This document shows, piece by piece, positions 39,525 to 50,343 of a stretch of 64,000 bases of DNA (positions are counted from its first letter, which is position 1; each line of letters starts with the position of its first letter). The stretch covers positions 1,223,246 to 1,287,245 of the forward strand of contig NC_049996.1 of assembly GCF_000003815.2 (NCBI RefSeq). The letters run 5' to 3'. The DNA comes from Branchiostoma floridae (lineage: Eukaryota; Chordata; Leptocardii; Amphioxiformes; Branchiostomatidae). The notes beneath the pieces were generated by a model. It saw only the letters and a program-made list of their open reading frames with translations, made no database searches and had not been told where the DNA came from. The translations under genes and the position numbers were made by a program.

Positions 39525-42243
39525 TGATTGTTATCATGTGTAACATGTCTACGTGTAGGCAATATTAGGAGGTTGTGGAAAGTAATGCCATGATGTTCAC
39601 TGCATGATTGACAAAAGTTTTTGCAGGCAGTGGGTGTAGGTCACGTTTATGAAATAACAGTGGGGCTCAAGCACAGTATGTACTATGCTTAGCAATAGTG
39701 TAAATATATGAGCTACTAGCAAAGTGATTTGCCTTACTGTAAAGGGAGAAATAGCCATGACAGACAGTTCACAATAATGTTGGAGAAATCAAATATTATA
39801 TTCATAGTGGCAGGGGGTATCAATTTACGTATATCAAATTATTACATTTATCTGGCACTGATATTTTAATGCTAATTGTTAGATGTTTAACAAATGAATT
39901 TTTCAATTATTGTAAACAGTGCTGATTGGTGGAATCAATATGCTTTATAAGCACTACATACATTAAATTCCCATTTTACCATTTGGATGAAAAATGTCAA
40001 AGATAGCAAAAGAAATCAAACGAGTTTGTATTAGCTGCCACGATTAGTATCTAGTATACATGTTTATCACAACTTGAAAATTATGAAAATCTTTATTTAT
40101 TTTAGTCAGCATTAGAATGCAGAAATTTTCCCAATATATATCATACAGAGAACCTATTGTTTAGATATATGACGATGATACAAAAAGTGAAATATATGTA
40201 GTAGACCTGGTGATGGTATTGGGAAGGCACTATAGAAACTGAAGAACGCGATACAAACTTGAAAAAAGACATCACACATTTTGTCAGAACATACAAAATG
40301 TACATGTACATGTATCCAACTCTTTAGGTCATCATGTATAAAAAGCCATGGAAATGACATAAATATGTTAATAGAGTATACAGAATGTGGTGCGAAAGCA
40401 GAATAAATAGAATAGAAATTACATGAATATGCATAATTTATATATGCCGGTATGAGGGACAATCAGATATAATCTACAAACAATGATATAATTATGAGAT
40501 TCAAGACATAATTTCTTCAATGAGTTTCAACTTCTATTGTATAAGGTACTGCATATTAGTACAATGCAAAAGAGTAACCCAAGAAAAAGGTTTGATTTGG
40601 AAAATTGTTTTTTGTTATAAAAGATTGTTAATTGACATCAGAAATTGCAATTAAATTCTGTATTCAGAACCAGAATATGGGCAATAAGGATAAAAGTAAC
40701 AAATTTAATTGTTTTTATCTATATTTTTCATATTGCGAATTTTGCTTTGCTGTAATAGGGGTATGTTGGAATGTTTCAAAGGCTATGTTTCATAGACTAA
40801 ACGTAAAAAAATATAGCAGTATTTTTACGCTAATTTTGTCATTATGATTATGATTTATTGGAATAAATATGTTATAGCTGGTATTCTCTTTTGTTTTGAA
40901 GTTTATTATATATCATGATACTGTTGGGTGGGCAAGGAGGGATACCCTTATATAAAATATGTAAAAATAGAGCCATATAACATAACTACAGGGACAGGTG
41001 CTAAATAAATGTAAAACTTCTACATGTACACAAATACGTAATCCAAACACATATTCAGACACACAAACATGTACCTACACATTCAAACACACATTCAAAC
41101 ACGCATACACATCCAAACACATGCACACATCCACGCACATCCACACACACTCAGTTTATGATCTGAACAGTATTTGAAAATGAACAAATTTGAAAAGATG
41201 TTCCTTCCACTGATTTCTTGATTTCTTAATGTATTATCAATTACTTTTTCTTTCTGTACTTTTTTTTTTTACTCTTACTAATTTTAAATACATATTTCAG
41301 TCATAGCAATCTTTATGCACTGTATAAAAACATAGTACAAAACAGATTAGTACAATCAATGATTGGGGCCTGGCTATGTACTTATTGACAAATAATTGAG
41401 CTAAAAAAAGTAAAATATACTGATTGGAAAGCTTAAAACGTTATTGCACTTTATCAGGCTCTGACTCTAGTTTGAAAGTACCCTTTTCGAATTCACTCCA
41501 ACACTGGAACAAATATGACTATGCAAACTACTACAAACCTGTGTATCCGCGTACCTGCTAATACATGTAGTTAGGGTGTAAGTTGTTTGCTACAACTGAA
41601 ATAGAATCTATGAGTTCTATGACAAGGTGTTGCAAATAAATAAAGCTATGAAACAAACAGACATAGCCTCCTACATAATACGTGTACATCGTATGTGTCC
41701 TGACTAAGGATTATTTTATAATGCAAATCAGATCATACTTCATGAATGTAAAACATATTCGGTTTCGTCCAATTACTTTGGATGGCACAGTGCAATGTTA
41801 ACTGCAATGGCAGACGTTAATTTTGAGATCAATGTCATTTTCATTCAAAATGTATATGTACACAAGGTTTAGTGCTCAAAGTTAGTGAATATAGTCAGAT
41901 TCAAGTTTTTGTCCCAACCTCCTGTTTTTATTATGCCCTCTTGTTCCAAATGTACTTAAAAACATCATATTCTGAGAAAAACAATGTGGTGTTGCCCAGT
42001 GTTGAATTGCTTAACTCCAATGCTGGCTAGTGCAATGTAAATCATTGTAAAATCTGCATTGAATTTTATAGGGTTGGTAATAATTATAGAGAGAATGTAA
42101 AGCTATGATGTGCATTGATATGGGTAACAGTATTGCTACATATTACAGACGAGTGTATCTTGTGACATGTGACAACTTACTGTCGGCATCCAGTATTGTT
42201 AACTTTAGTCTGCTTCAGTCATTACAAAGTGAGGTAACAACAC
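39525..42243. other. Intergenic, AT-rich, no gene recognised
   Basis: Only short open frames. A CA-rich patch with ACACATTCAAACAC and CACATCCAAACACA words lies at 41035-41150. No exon chain was found on either strand. Confidence 0.6.
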
Positions 42244-42470
42244 AATAACACTCTTATGTTCCAACACCCCTGTACATGTGTTCTGACAGCAATGTTCTAA
42301 CACCCATAGGTTCTGACACCCCTATGTTGCAACGCACTATGTCCCAACACCCCTTGCTCTGACACCCATGTTCATTCCACCACCCCTATATGTTGTAACA
42401 CCCCTATATAAGTTCTGATACCCCTATATTCTGACACCCCTATATCCTGACACTTCTATGTTCATGGGAC
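42244..42470. repeat. 17-20-bp tandem repeat (TTCTGACACCCCTATAT)
   Basis: About twelve loose copies of TCTGACACCCCTATAT or TTGTAACACCCCTATA. Intergenic minisatellite. Confidence 0.85.
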
Positions 42471-43311
42471 CAATAAGATCTGGTCTATGTGGACAGCTGG
42501 TCACCATGGACAAGATTCTTAAGCCAGTAGGAAACATTATCTAAGTGGTCACGTTGGCCAGGTATAGGCTTGACTGTACTCTGTCATGATTAAGCCAACC
42601 TCTGTAGTTTTTGGTATCTACATTATATTGACAATATATGATGCGGCAAACAATTTAGCAAAGGTGTCAAATGTCTTGAAATCTGGTGTCAGCAACAAGT
42701 TAAGAGAAGCCCAGCAATATTATATACATGTAGCAAAATAGTAAATGGACTTGCTACTAGAATCTGCAGGCTGAAGAAAGTAAAGAAATTTTATGAAAGA
42801 GAAAAAAAATATGAAGAAATGGCTAAATAGGAAGATAATTTTCTGGGGAGTTAGCTGGCCACAGTTAACATTTCCTACTCGCAATCTACTCCGACTTTGA
42901 TAAATTATTCTTTAATTCTGACTCCTATTTGGCCAGTTTCTACTACTTTTAGTTTGCAGAAAAGTCGGGCAAAGTCTAACTTACAAACACAACTGTACTT
43001 AAGCTAAACTTTAACTTCATAGTCATCTAGCTCTTCACACTCTGGCCGTTATAAATATGTCTAGTGCCTATGCCATCACCTCACTGTAAACTTTGTTGTG
43101 TACATGTGCTTGAGTAAAGATGTACATTCACCGCCTTCAGAATAAAATCTCTTCTAGCCTAGACTTGTCTGTTCACAATGTCACAGTGTGGATGAATTGT
43201 TTAAGGTCTTTTTATAATGATAAGAATGATTATTACGACGATGAAGGTTAGACACCCAGGTGGAATACTATGTAATACAAAATAGATCAAAGTGAAAGTG
43301 AAAGTAATATC
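42471..43311. other. Intergenic, nothing firm
   Basis: 42440-42580 is the reverse-strand relative of the repeat at 31452. Otherwise unremarkable AT-rich sequence. Confidence 0.5.
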
Positions 43312-43595
43312 GATCCAGTTTAGCTCATCGAACAGCTATTCTTCCACTGGTCCTGACAGAGAAGACAGACGCCATGTACAGCATTATACTCATTCACGGG
43401 TTCATTGTACCCCTAGCTTTGTTCAATAAGCACAATGAACAGTGGACAACAGGGCTTTACGTCCCGTCCCAAGGACTGCAACCCTTTGCAGTAGAGTGCG
43501 TGTCGGGTGAGCGACAAAGCTAGGCTTCGAACTCGTGGCTTATAGTTCCAGAGACAGGGCCGCTAACCACTGGACTACGCACGCTACCAAACAAC
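43312..43595 (-). mobile_element. tRNA-derived SINE
   Basis: On the minus strand it begins with a tRNA-like head. TAGTCCAGTGGTTAGCGG fits a pol III A box and GAGTTCGAAGCC a B box about 45 bp later. The body contains GGGACGGGACGTAAAGCCCT, and the far end is a simple tail of TTTCACTTTCACTTT. Related copies are at 13281-13530 and in two halves at 50344-50452 and 50836-50960. Confidence 0.85.
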
Positions 43596-44146
43596 TGGAT
43601 ACTTATTGGATTCTCTAAAAAGTAAGACGATTCATTCAGTGGGTGACTGGCAAACGCGATGGTCGCGTAACTCTGTGAAAGAAGGTATTTGCCTATTGAA
43701 ATGCAACTGGCGTAGAAGTTAGCGGTTGCATTGGTTTTGTGGCAGGTTCAAGGCAAACAGATTAGGTTTTCTTTGAGCTACCGCGCATGTATTTTCGACC
43801 TCGTCACAGTTTGGATATCGGCCACCGGTACCTGCACAAGCGTTGATTAAGCACAGGTGAGTTGTCATAAATTCATCAACAACAGGTTTGAGAAAGTATC
43901 ACGTTGATCGTAATAATGCTCGTGACATTCAATTACACATGTAACACCTTCATATTTTTGTATCCCGGTCTTTTTGTGCTCAGTTTCCTGGTGGAAAACG
44001 TACGAGCAAGGGGACACGCCCTGAAGCAGAGCGGACCAGAAGCTTGGCACCCTAACAAACGTATGTAACACTACGGCAGTACTCAATCTAGTAAAGGGCA
44101 CGAAGACAAGTGATCTTCATAGACGATACAATAAACGAGCTCGAAA
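43596..44146 (+). other. Upstream region of the LRAT-like gene
   Basis: Less AT-rich than its surroundings. No TATA box was fixed. Minus-strand ORF 43865-44101 is open by chance as far as can be seen. The promoter of the following gene probably lies here. Confidence 0.35.
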
Positions 44147-44173
44147 ATGGTCAGTTTATCATTAATGAAAAAG
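44147..44173 (+). CDS. LRAT-like gene: candidate first exon (MVSLSLMKK)
   Basis: ATG in good context (A at -3, G at +4), nine codons, then AAAAAG/GTACAG. It leaves in phase 0, which fits the next exon. A short first exon chosen only by context and phase. Confidence 0.45.
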
Positions 44174-44676
44174 GTACAGATGAAAAATCAAAAGTCACGT
44201 AGGCACGGCAATAATATGGTGCAAAATATTTAGCAACGTCGTGGTTTTGCCATATGTAACATATGGGACTGATATGTGCCAGATCTGTAAGCTTGTGTCG
44301 ACTTTTTTTCTACGTGTAGACCCCATTTTAGAATATTAACGTTATATAACGAATTGACTCAAAGCTGTTGCTTTGGTTATGCGGTGATCAGTGATCTAGA
44401 CAGAGAAACGGCAGTCACCTGACATTGGGGAACACAAAAGCGGCATTGTGTATTCAAGAGACCTTGTCAGCCGCGTCCACCCTTTTGTTGTTTACGGTTG
44501 ACCGACTGGCTTAAATAGCCTCTAGATCTAGGGCGGTCTCAGGAGGTTAGTCCTCTCGAAGTTATCAGACTAAAGTTTGGGATTGCTTATTGTTTGATTC
44601 ATCAATCAAAATAACACTACTGGCAGCAACACCTTCGCGGGCGCTTTTGCCTAAAATGTTTTATTTTCTAACCCAG

Positions 44677-44768
44677 GCTAGTGAGCCGAAGCAGGCCTTA
44701 AAGGTAGCTGCAGATATCACAAAACAGGATCTGGGACTTCACCAATACGACGCAATTATGGCACAAAG
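44677..44768 (+). CDS. LRAT-like gene: exon 2
   Basis: The acceptor is TTTTCTAACCCAG and the donor CAAAG/GTACGA. Phase 0 to 2. Encodes ASEPKQALKVAADITKQDLG and LHQYDAIMAQ, no known motif. The open frame runs upstream to 44590 as well, so an alternative start at 44656 (MFYFLTQ) cannot be ruled out. Confidence 0.7.
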
Positions 44769-45128
44769 GTACGAAAGGTGTGGTTTATAAAAGAAACCCA
44801 AAATTGTTTTCAGACTGTCATTGATTTAGGATTCACTCACGATTTTCAGTTCTTTATTATTTGACATAGTTCAGATAGCTTTGTCGCCCATTTTTCTGTA
44901 GCAAAAAAAAAACTAACTCTACAAGTTGTCAATATGGGAAATTTCAACTACTGTTCCAAGTGTATCAGACTAGAGTAGACACTTGCTATATCGTTTTTTT
45001 ACACTGTTTGGATCTCTAATATGTTACCTGCAATTAGCCCATGGGCAAGAATTTGCAATAAACTCATTATTTTACTTTAGCATCAAAATTTGCATACTAA
45101 ATGAATCATTATTCTTCCCTTGATCTAG

Positions 45129-45466
45129 GAAGGTTCCGGTACGTGACGTTTTGGAGATACACAAGGGCGACCATCTTGCGAACAAATACCGATATTTCGG
45201 CTATAGCCATCACATGACTGTGAGTGAAGAACCAAATAGTCTTGATAAAGTAACAGTGGTTGAGTATACTAACGATGTAAGTAATGGTGCAACTGGGGTA
45301 ACTGCATGTAGTGGCAAGTCAGGGAGTTCTCTGGCTACAGTTCAGGAAGGTTTTGTGAATCTGGCAAAAGATGTTGCTGCCGGTTCAGTGTACCGTGTTC
45401 TTGACACTGGCACCGGCGGGTCTTTTTCTGCTGACGAAAGAGTCGAGAGAGTTAGAAGCTGGAAGG
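45129..45466 (+). CDS. LRAT-like gene: exon 3 with the first part of the LRAT domain
   Basis: The acceptor is TCCCTTGATCTAG and the donor GAAGG/GTAAGA. Phase 2 to 1, 113 codons. LEIHKGDHLANKYRYFGYSH begins the domain: GDH, then the catalytic His of the YSHHM motif (RHWAIYV in HRASLS proteins). VYRV and FSADERVERVRSW match the region before the catalytic Cys. Where HRASLS proteins have the second His (VVHL) this protein reads VVEYTND, so that His is replaced by Glu. LRAT/NlpC-P60 proteins transfer or cleave acyl chains through a Cys-His pair. Activity here is uncertain. Confidence 0.85.
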
Positions 45467-45730
45467 GTAAGATGAATGGTTTATTTGTAAATACATTGCA
45501 GCCGGGGTGGCTGAATTACGTATTACTTACACTTTGTTACAGGCATAATTCCATTAAAATCTGAATACACATTAAAATTTCACAAATTGCTAGAAACTTG
45601 GATATAGACAATTGAAATATTCGGGAAATCACCAACTATATGACAACTGTTACATACAGATCAGTCAAAAAAGATCCGTCAATACAGATCATAAACGCTA
45701 AAAGAATTCTCAATTATATAAGCCTCTGCC

Positions 45731-46396
45731 TCACATGTCCTCGTTCAGTAGCCTTGTCATGTATGGAACCGGTGAATCTCTATACCTGTTTGTTTTACAT
45801 TTAATAGGTCTGTATTTGTGTGAGTTTCTAGTACTCATCCTGTGTCCATCGCCGTTGCTCATTCTCGGTGGGAGCAGTTCCTGGTCAAGCGTTTTGGCGA
45901 ACTTAATACACAAGGCTACTCGTCTGTCATGCAGTGACTTCAGACCTGAAATAGTTAGGGCCGTTTGGTAGTCTGTGTACTTATCCCCGAGAATTGTTCT
46001 GAGCGCTCTCTTTTGTACTCTTTCAAGCCTTACAGTCTGAGTAGTGGTGAGTCCTGGCTGCCATACCGGAACACAGTACTCCAACACAGGTCTAACATAG
46101 CTTATGTAGATCTGTAGTAGGTCGTTGACTGGAATCTGGAAGCGTTTGAGTCTGCGCAGCATTGCGAGGCGTCCACCTGCTTTGCCGATCATCCTGTTTA
46201 CTTGTTTGTCCCATTTCAAGTTGTTTTGGATCCAAACCCCCAAGAGGTACATCGCGCACACCACTTCCAGCTCCGTCCGATCGATGAGAAGGACGGGAGG
46301 TGGGGGTGGGCACTTCATGAAGCATACAACCATGGTCTTGCATTTACCTGGGTTTAATAACATGTGATTTTTATTTGACCAGTCATTGAAAGTCAT
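45731..46396 (-). CDS. LINE C-terminal segment (RT thumb and beyond)
   Basis: Continues directly after the RT segment in another frame: NDWSNKNHMLLNPGKCKTMV, then WIQNNLKWDKQVNRMIGKAG and YVRPVLEYCVPVW, LERVQKRALRTIL, typical of the region after the YxDD box in CR1/Jockey-type LINEs. The stop is close to 45731. Confidence 0.93.
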   Translation of the reverse strand: MTFNDWSNKNHMLLNPGKCKTMVVCFMKCPPPPPVLLIDRTELEVVCAMYLLGVWIQNNLKWDKQVNRMIGKAGGRLAMLRRLKRFQIPVNDLLQIYISYVRPVLEYCVPVWQPGLTTTQTVRLERVQKRALRTILGDKYTDYQTALTISGLKSLHDRRVALCIKFAKTLDQELLPPRMSNGDGHRMSTRNSHKYRPIKCKTNRYRDSPVPYMTRLLNEDM

Positions 46397-47687
46397 TCAG
46401 CTCCAGTTGCATAGACGATGGTGTGGTGCATATACGTGACTCTGCCAGCGATAAATCATCAACGTATTTCCATCTTTCTGCAGCTGCGTTTCTCATGGCA
46501 TCATCGAATACTACCAAGAAAATTAATGGGCCCAACAGTGTCCCTTGGGGCACTGAACATGTTAGGGTTTCCCAGTTTGATAGTTGGCCCCCGTAGCGGA
46601 CTCGCTGACGTCGTTGTGTTAAGAAATCACAGATCCAGGGGATAAGCGAACTCCTTGTACCAATATTGATCAATTTTTGAATGGCAACTGTGTGATCAAT
46701 TCGATCAAAGGCCTTTGAAAAATCTGTGCACACTATTGTAGTTACGTTTTGATTTCTTTCCGCTTCATGGTACAGATAGTTGACAAAGTTCACCAAGTAG
46801 TGCGCCGTAGATCTTCCCCGTAAGCACCCGAACTGCCTAGGGTCCACTGAGGGTCTGATGTCAGCGATCAGCCATTTTGCAACAAATGACTCTGCCACTT
46901 TCGCCAGTTGTGATGTGAGTGATACAGGTCGTAATTTGTCGATTGATGGCGGATGAGATTTTGGAAGAGGGACCACTGTGGCGTCTTTCCACACCTGAGG
47001 TACCCGACCTTCTCTTAGGGATGCATTTATGATGTCTGTAACAGGCTTGCTAAGTTCGTAGGCAAATTCTTTCAATAATCTGGAGTTCAAGTGGTCGGGC
47101 CCCGCGGCCTTGCCAGATTTTAGCCTGCGTAGACAGTTGTAGACGTCCCATGGTGGTACTTCTGGTGGGCAGCGAGTGGGTCGGTACGCTGGTAGTAGAG
47201 TAGAATCCAGACACGGTCTACTTTTGGCCACCTCTGCGAACTGTTCGTTTATGTATGTTGCTATGTAAGTGTCATCTGCGTCCGCACGTCCGGGGATGTT
47301 AACGGTCAGCTCTGATCTCTTAAGGTTCAGGATGGATTTTATTTCCCTGTACCATGCCGCTGGGTTCTCCTTTTTCAAGGCTTGAATTCGGTCCCGGTAG
47401 AACTCCTTTCTGGCTATCTTAGTTTCTCTGTTTACTTTGTTTCGTAGTTGCCTCCAGAGCGTGTACTTTTTCTGTGCGAACGCCTTCTGTCTTTTACGGA
47501 TCATGTTCTTGATATCCAGCTTTAGCCATGGCTTGTCCCTGCTGTGCACCTTCACTTTTTTTCGTTGGGAAGTACTTGTCGATAGCTGTTTCAATCGTAG
47601 AGTAAAACGCAGAAGCTTTGCCTTCGCACAGTGGGGCAGCATTGACTTCTTCCCAGGAATGAGAGCAAATCCATTGCCCGAAAGCAC
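46383..47687 (-). CDS. LINE reverse transcriptase segment
   Basis: 434 codons open. Contains KSGKAAGPDHLNSRLLKEF, LRPVSLTSQLAKV, FGCLRGRSTAHYL, TDFSKAFDRIDH, SVPQGTLLGPLIF and the catalytic KYVDDLSLAE, i.e. the standard non-LTR RT blocks. The first 40 or so residues are out of frame with the real protein (see the endonuclease segment). It ends at a one-base frame change near 46390. Confidence 0.95.
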   Translation of the reverse strand: MLSGNGFALIPGKKSMLPHCAKAKLLRFTLRLKQLSTSTSQRKKVKVHSRDKPWLKLDIKNMIRKRQKAFAQKKYTLWRQLRNKVNRETKIARKEFYRDRIQALKKENPAAWYREIKSILNLKRSELTVNIPGRADADDTYIATYINEQFAEVAKSRPCLDSTLLPAYRPTRCPPEVPPWDVYNCLRRLKSGKAAGPDHLNSRLLKEFAYELSKPVTDIINASLREGRVPQVWKDATVVPLPKSHPPSIDKLRPVSLTSQLAKVAESFVAKWLIADIRPSVDPRQFGCLRGRSTAHYLVNFVNYLYHEAERNQNVTTIVCTDFSKAFDRIDHTVAIQKLINIGTRSSLIPWICDFLTQRRQRVRYGGQLSNWETLTCSVPQGTLLGPLIFLVVFDDAMRNAAAERWKYVDDLSLAESRICTTPSSMQLELNDFQ

Positions 47688-48603
47688 GTATGGCGGAATC
47701 AGGAAGAGGACGGACTGTCCTTGTCACAGAACTGTTTTTCCTCTTTTCCAACGATGGATTCCACAGGACAGTGTTATGATCACTCAGTCCCAGTGGGCTG
47801 AGCACCTGGACCGGTTTGTAGTACGTTGCCAAGTCTGATATGATGAAGTCGAGCGTTGCTTGACCTCTTGTAGGTACGCGGACAACTTGCTTCATGTCAT
47901 TTCCGTTGCACAGCTGACTTATGTCCACACGGTTAAAATCTCCTGAAATGATTAACTTGGCTTCCGGGTTACGTGTTCGTACGGCATCAGTTTCAGTGAT
48001 GAGATGTTTCAGTAGTATGTTGTGATGTGGGGATGCGGGAGGGATATAGACCGCACATATCACTATTTCTGACACCCCTCTGGGTAGGCGTGCTGGGCGT
48101 ATAGATACCCAGATACACTCCAATTCTGGAGGAATTGTTACGTCTTGTAGAAGTTTTGCCGATATGGTATTCCTCACATATACTGCAACCCCGCCTCCTC
48201 TCCTTGTGGACCGGCACCTCGAAAACAGGGTATATCCATCAATGGTTAGGCAGCTCTCTGGCATGTCATGTGGGAACCAAGTTTCGGATACAACCCCGAC
48301 ATCCACATTATTGTCCTGCATGATAGCCTGGTATTCCTCTAACTTGTTCATCAGAGATCGCGGGTTACAAAGAAGTATGGATGGTGTTGTCACCTGGGCA
48401 GCAATACTTTCTTTCCTCACACCTACATTGATAAGGCATGGTTTTCGTTGCCAGGAGTCCGCATTGTGGTACCGCGAGCGGTTTACCTGCCTTCTTGAGA
48501 CCAGGCTGGGGATATGACGTGTAATGTTCCGGCCCCCTCTACAACCTCTTGCACGAAAATAGTTTAGGGGGGTTATGACCCGTTTCGCAACAACTGTGAA
48601 CAT
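47494..48603 (-). CDS. LINE endonuclease segment
   Basis: Shows the exonuclease-endonuclease-phosphatase fold motifs in order: ILLCNPRSLMNK, VVSETWF, RRGGGVAVYV, LIISGDFN and GLSDHNTV. The annotated Met at 48603 lies in DNA that, on the other strand, encodes the host gene's NNCEH motif, so the first residues (MFTVVAKRV) are not LINE protein. The segment ends after a frame change at a 7-base T run (47556-47562 on the + strand), where the frame moves to the next ORF. Confidence 0.9.
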   Translation of the reverse strand: MFTVVAKRVITPLNYFRARGCRGGRNITRHIPSLVSRRQVNRSRYHNADSWQRKPCLINVGVRKESIAAQVTTPSILLCNPRSLMNKLEEYQAIMQDNNVDVGVVSETWFPHDMPESCLTIDGYTLFSRCRSTRRGGGVAVYVRNTISAKLLQDVTIPPELECIWVSIRPARLPRGVSEIVICAVYIPPASPHHNILLKHLITETDAVRTRNPEAKLIISGDFNRVDISQLCNGNDMKQVVRVPTRGQATLDFIISDLATYYKPVQVLSPLGLSDHNTVLWNPSLEKRKNSSVTRTVRPLPDSAIRAFGQWICSHSWEEVNAAPLCEGKASAFYSTIETAIDKYFPTKKSEGAQQGQAMAKAGYQEHDP

Positions 48604-48784
48604 TTAGCAACATTTAGGTAGGCACGAGAGTGAACAAGTCGTGGGGCTGTTCAACGCTGTTGTCCATGATGATAGGCCCCTGGGCGAACAGGTGGTTGAG
48701 GCTGTTGGGAATGTGGTTGTGAGGGTGGCTGTGGATGCTGTGGTTGAGGTTGGCAAGGCATTATTTAATGCTTTATTCAGCTAG
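48568..48784 (+). pseudogene. LRAT-like gene: last exon with catalytic NNCEH, two frame breaks
   Basis: After the acceptor-like AGTTTAG the DNA reads GYDPFRNNCEHLATF in one frame. This is the LRAT catalytic Cys block (NCEHF). Exon 3 leaves in phase 1, but a run of six G makes this exon enter one base off. After LATF the frame must shift again at about 48610-48620 to reach the following open stretch RHESEQVVGLFNAVVHDDRP and a hydrophobic tail ending ALFS and TAG at 48784. Either the gene is a pseudogene or the draft has single-base errors. The intact sense of both parts speaks for a young loss or for errors. Confidence 0.65.
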
Positions 48785-50343
48785 ACAGGGACGATTAGAA
48801 GTCACAAAGAAGTATGCATGCTTAAAAAGACAGAAAGCCTAATTAAGTCATTCTAATTTGGCTTACCAACCCAAGCTTGCTCTCAACCTAGTTGCAGTCA
48901 AACTGATATCACACAATATTTCTTTTGTCACTAAACAGTTTGCTTTGCAGCAAGTTAGACTGTGTAAATGATACCTACAGAGAGCCGAAAAGTTATTAAA
49001 AAAGACCAAGAAGACCAAAGGCATGGTAACTAATGAGTCGAAGTTCCAACATTTATGGCGTTGGAAGACGATTAGTGTTAGATACCGATACTTAAATGTT
49101 GGTAAACACTGACTCCTGTCTGTTATTGCTAAACTTAAATAGATTATATCTTTTAAATCACAAGACAATGTAACACACAGTTATTATACGTACATACAGA
49201 CATAATTTCCTACACTTGGCAGGGATGTGTGAATTGCCCTCTTCCCAGCCCACTGACCCAGTTTCATCATATTGTTTCCATGTTCGAACATGTGATCACA
49301 AATGATGCATCTATGTTGGAACAGTTTAGAAACTAACAGAAATAATGTATTTGATGTTAGAAATGTTTCTAACATGTTTGAATACTATAGAAACATTTAG
49401 AACGTCACATAGATGTTGTAAATAGTTCTAAACAGTTACTTATCACAGTTAGATTGTTACAAAGATTTCCAAATTGTTAGAACAAAAGGCAAGAAACACC
49501 CTCTCGGTAATATGGAATCGACTCTATGTAAGCACAAGCTTTGTTTGGAACATTTATTGCTGAACTTGATTTCCGCACAAATGGACACACGTGCACAAAG
49601 ATATTGCACATCATATCTGAAAGCTATAATGCATTGTTGACATGGGCTATGGCTACTACATAATATCGTTGCATTGGTTGAAATATACATATAACGTTAC
49701 ATTTGCTACTTGTTCCATTTTTAGATTTCGACTTAAAGCATTACGTGATTTGTCCTGCGTGGAGTGACCAGCGTGATGTTCTATTAATCTGTGTGAAGAC
49801 ATAAGCATGATAGATATCACCCTAATCATCCTAGATATTACCTGATAATCTGTCACTCAAACATTACATACTTTATTGTAATGATGTTCTTGAGTATACA
49901 TACAGCACCGAGTAGAAACATTCATTTGTATTTTGTCATTATAGTCATTGTACTACGAATTATAATACATGTGTAACGCTATTCATATAACACAATCAAA
50001 GAAAGATAAATGTCTACTATGGTAACCCATTCTCCTATGCAGAGCCGAATCCGTGGCGTATATTCAAGAACTGAGCGAGGTTCTATGAAGCGGATTCGAT
50101 TCTTCGTTATAATATTTATAGGAGAATGTGGGAAAGATTAACAACAAATTGATGATATAATCCTCAGCCATGCTTTGTAGTTATTTACTCAAGACTATGG
50201 TAACTCGTCAAATGAACTTTCAAGACACTAAAGCCCCAGTGCAACCGGATAGGCAACATATTTCGGCAATACATGAGATTGTGCGGTGACCGTACGTAGT
50301 GACTAGCGCCGACAATCTCACAAATAAAACAGAGTACCTTCTT
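48785..50343. other. Intergenic, no gene recognised
   Basis: AT-rich. At 49325-49450 the words TTAGAAATGTTTCTAAC and TAGAAACATTTAGAA form a small inverted and direct repeat cluster. Nothing else was found. Confidence 0.55.

Larger units (their letters stand above)
45480..48567 (-). mobile_element. Non-LTR retrotransposon (LINE) in the LRAT-like gene's intron
   Basis: It is antisense to the host gene and nearly full length over its second ORF: apurinic-type endonuclease, reverse transcriptase with YVDD box, and C-terminal region. The domain order and EN type fit the CR1/L2/Jockey group, clade not decided. The 3' end is probably near 45480-45600, with no long poly(A) seen. No ORF1 with RNA-binding motifs was found, so the 5' end may be truncated near 48560. 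Two single-base frame changes break the frame, so it is inactive as written. Confidence 0.9.

Noticed and set aside
43865-44101. 78-codon minus-strand ORF before the LRAT-like gene
   Set aside because: No domain, no splice sites, and it overlaps the likely promoter region on the other strand.
47437-47838. 133-codon + strand ORF over the LINE
   Set aside because: Antisense shadow of the reverse transcriptase/endonuclease coding sequence.
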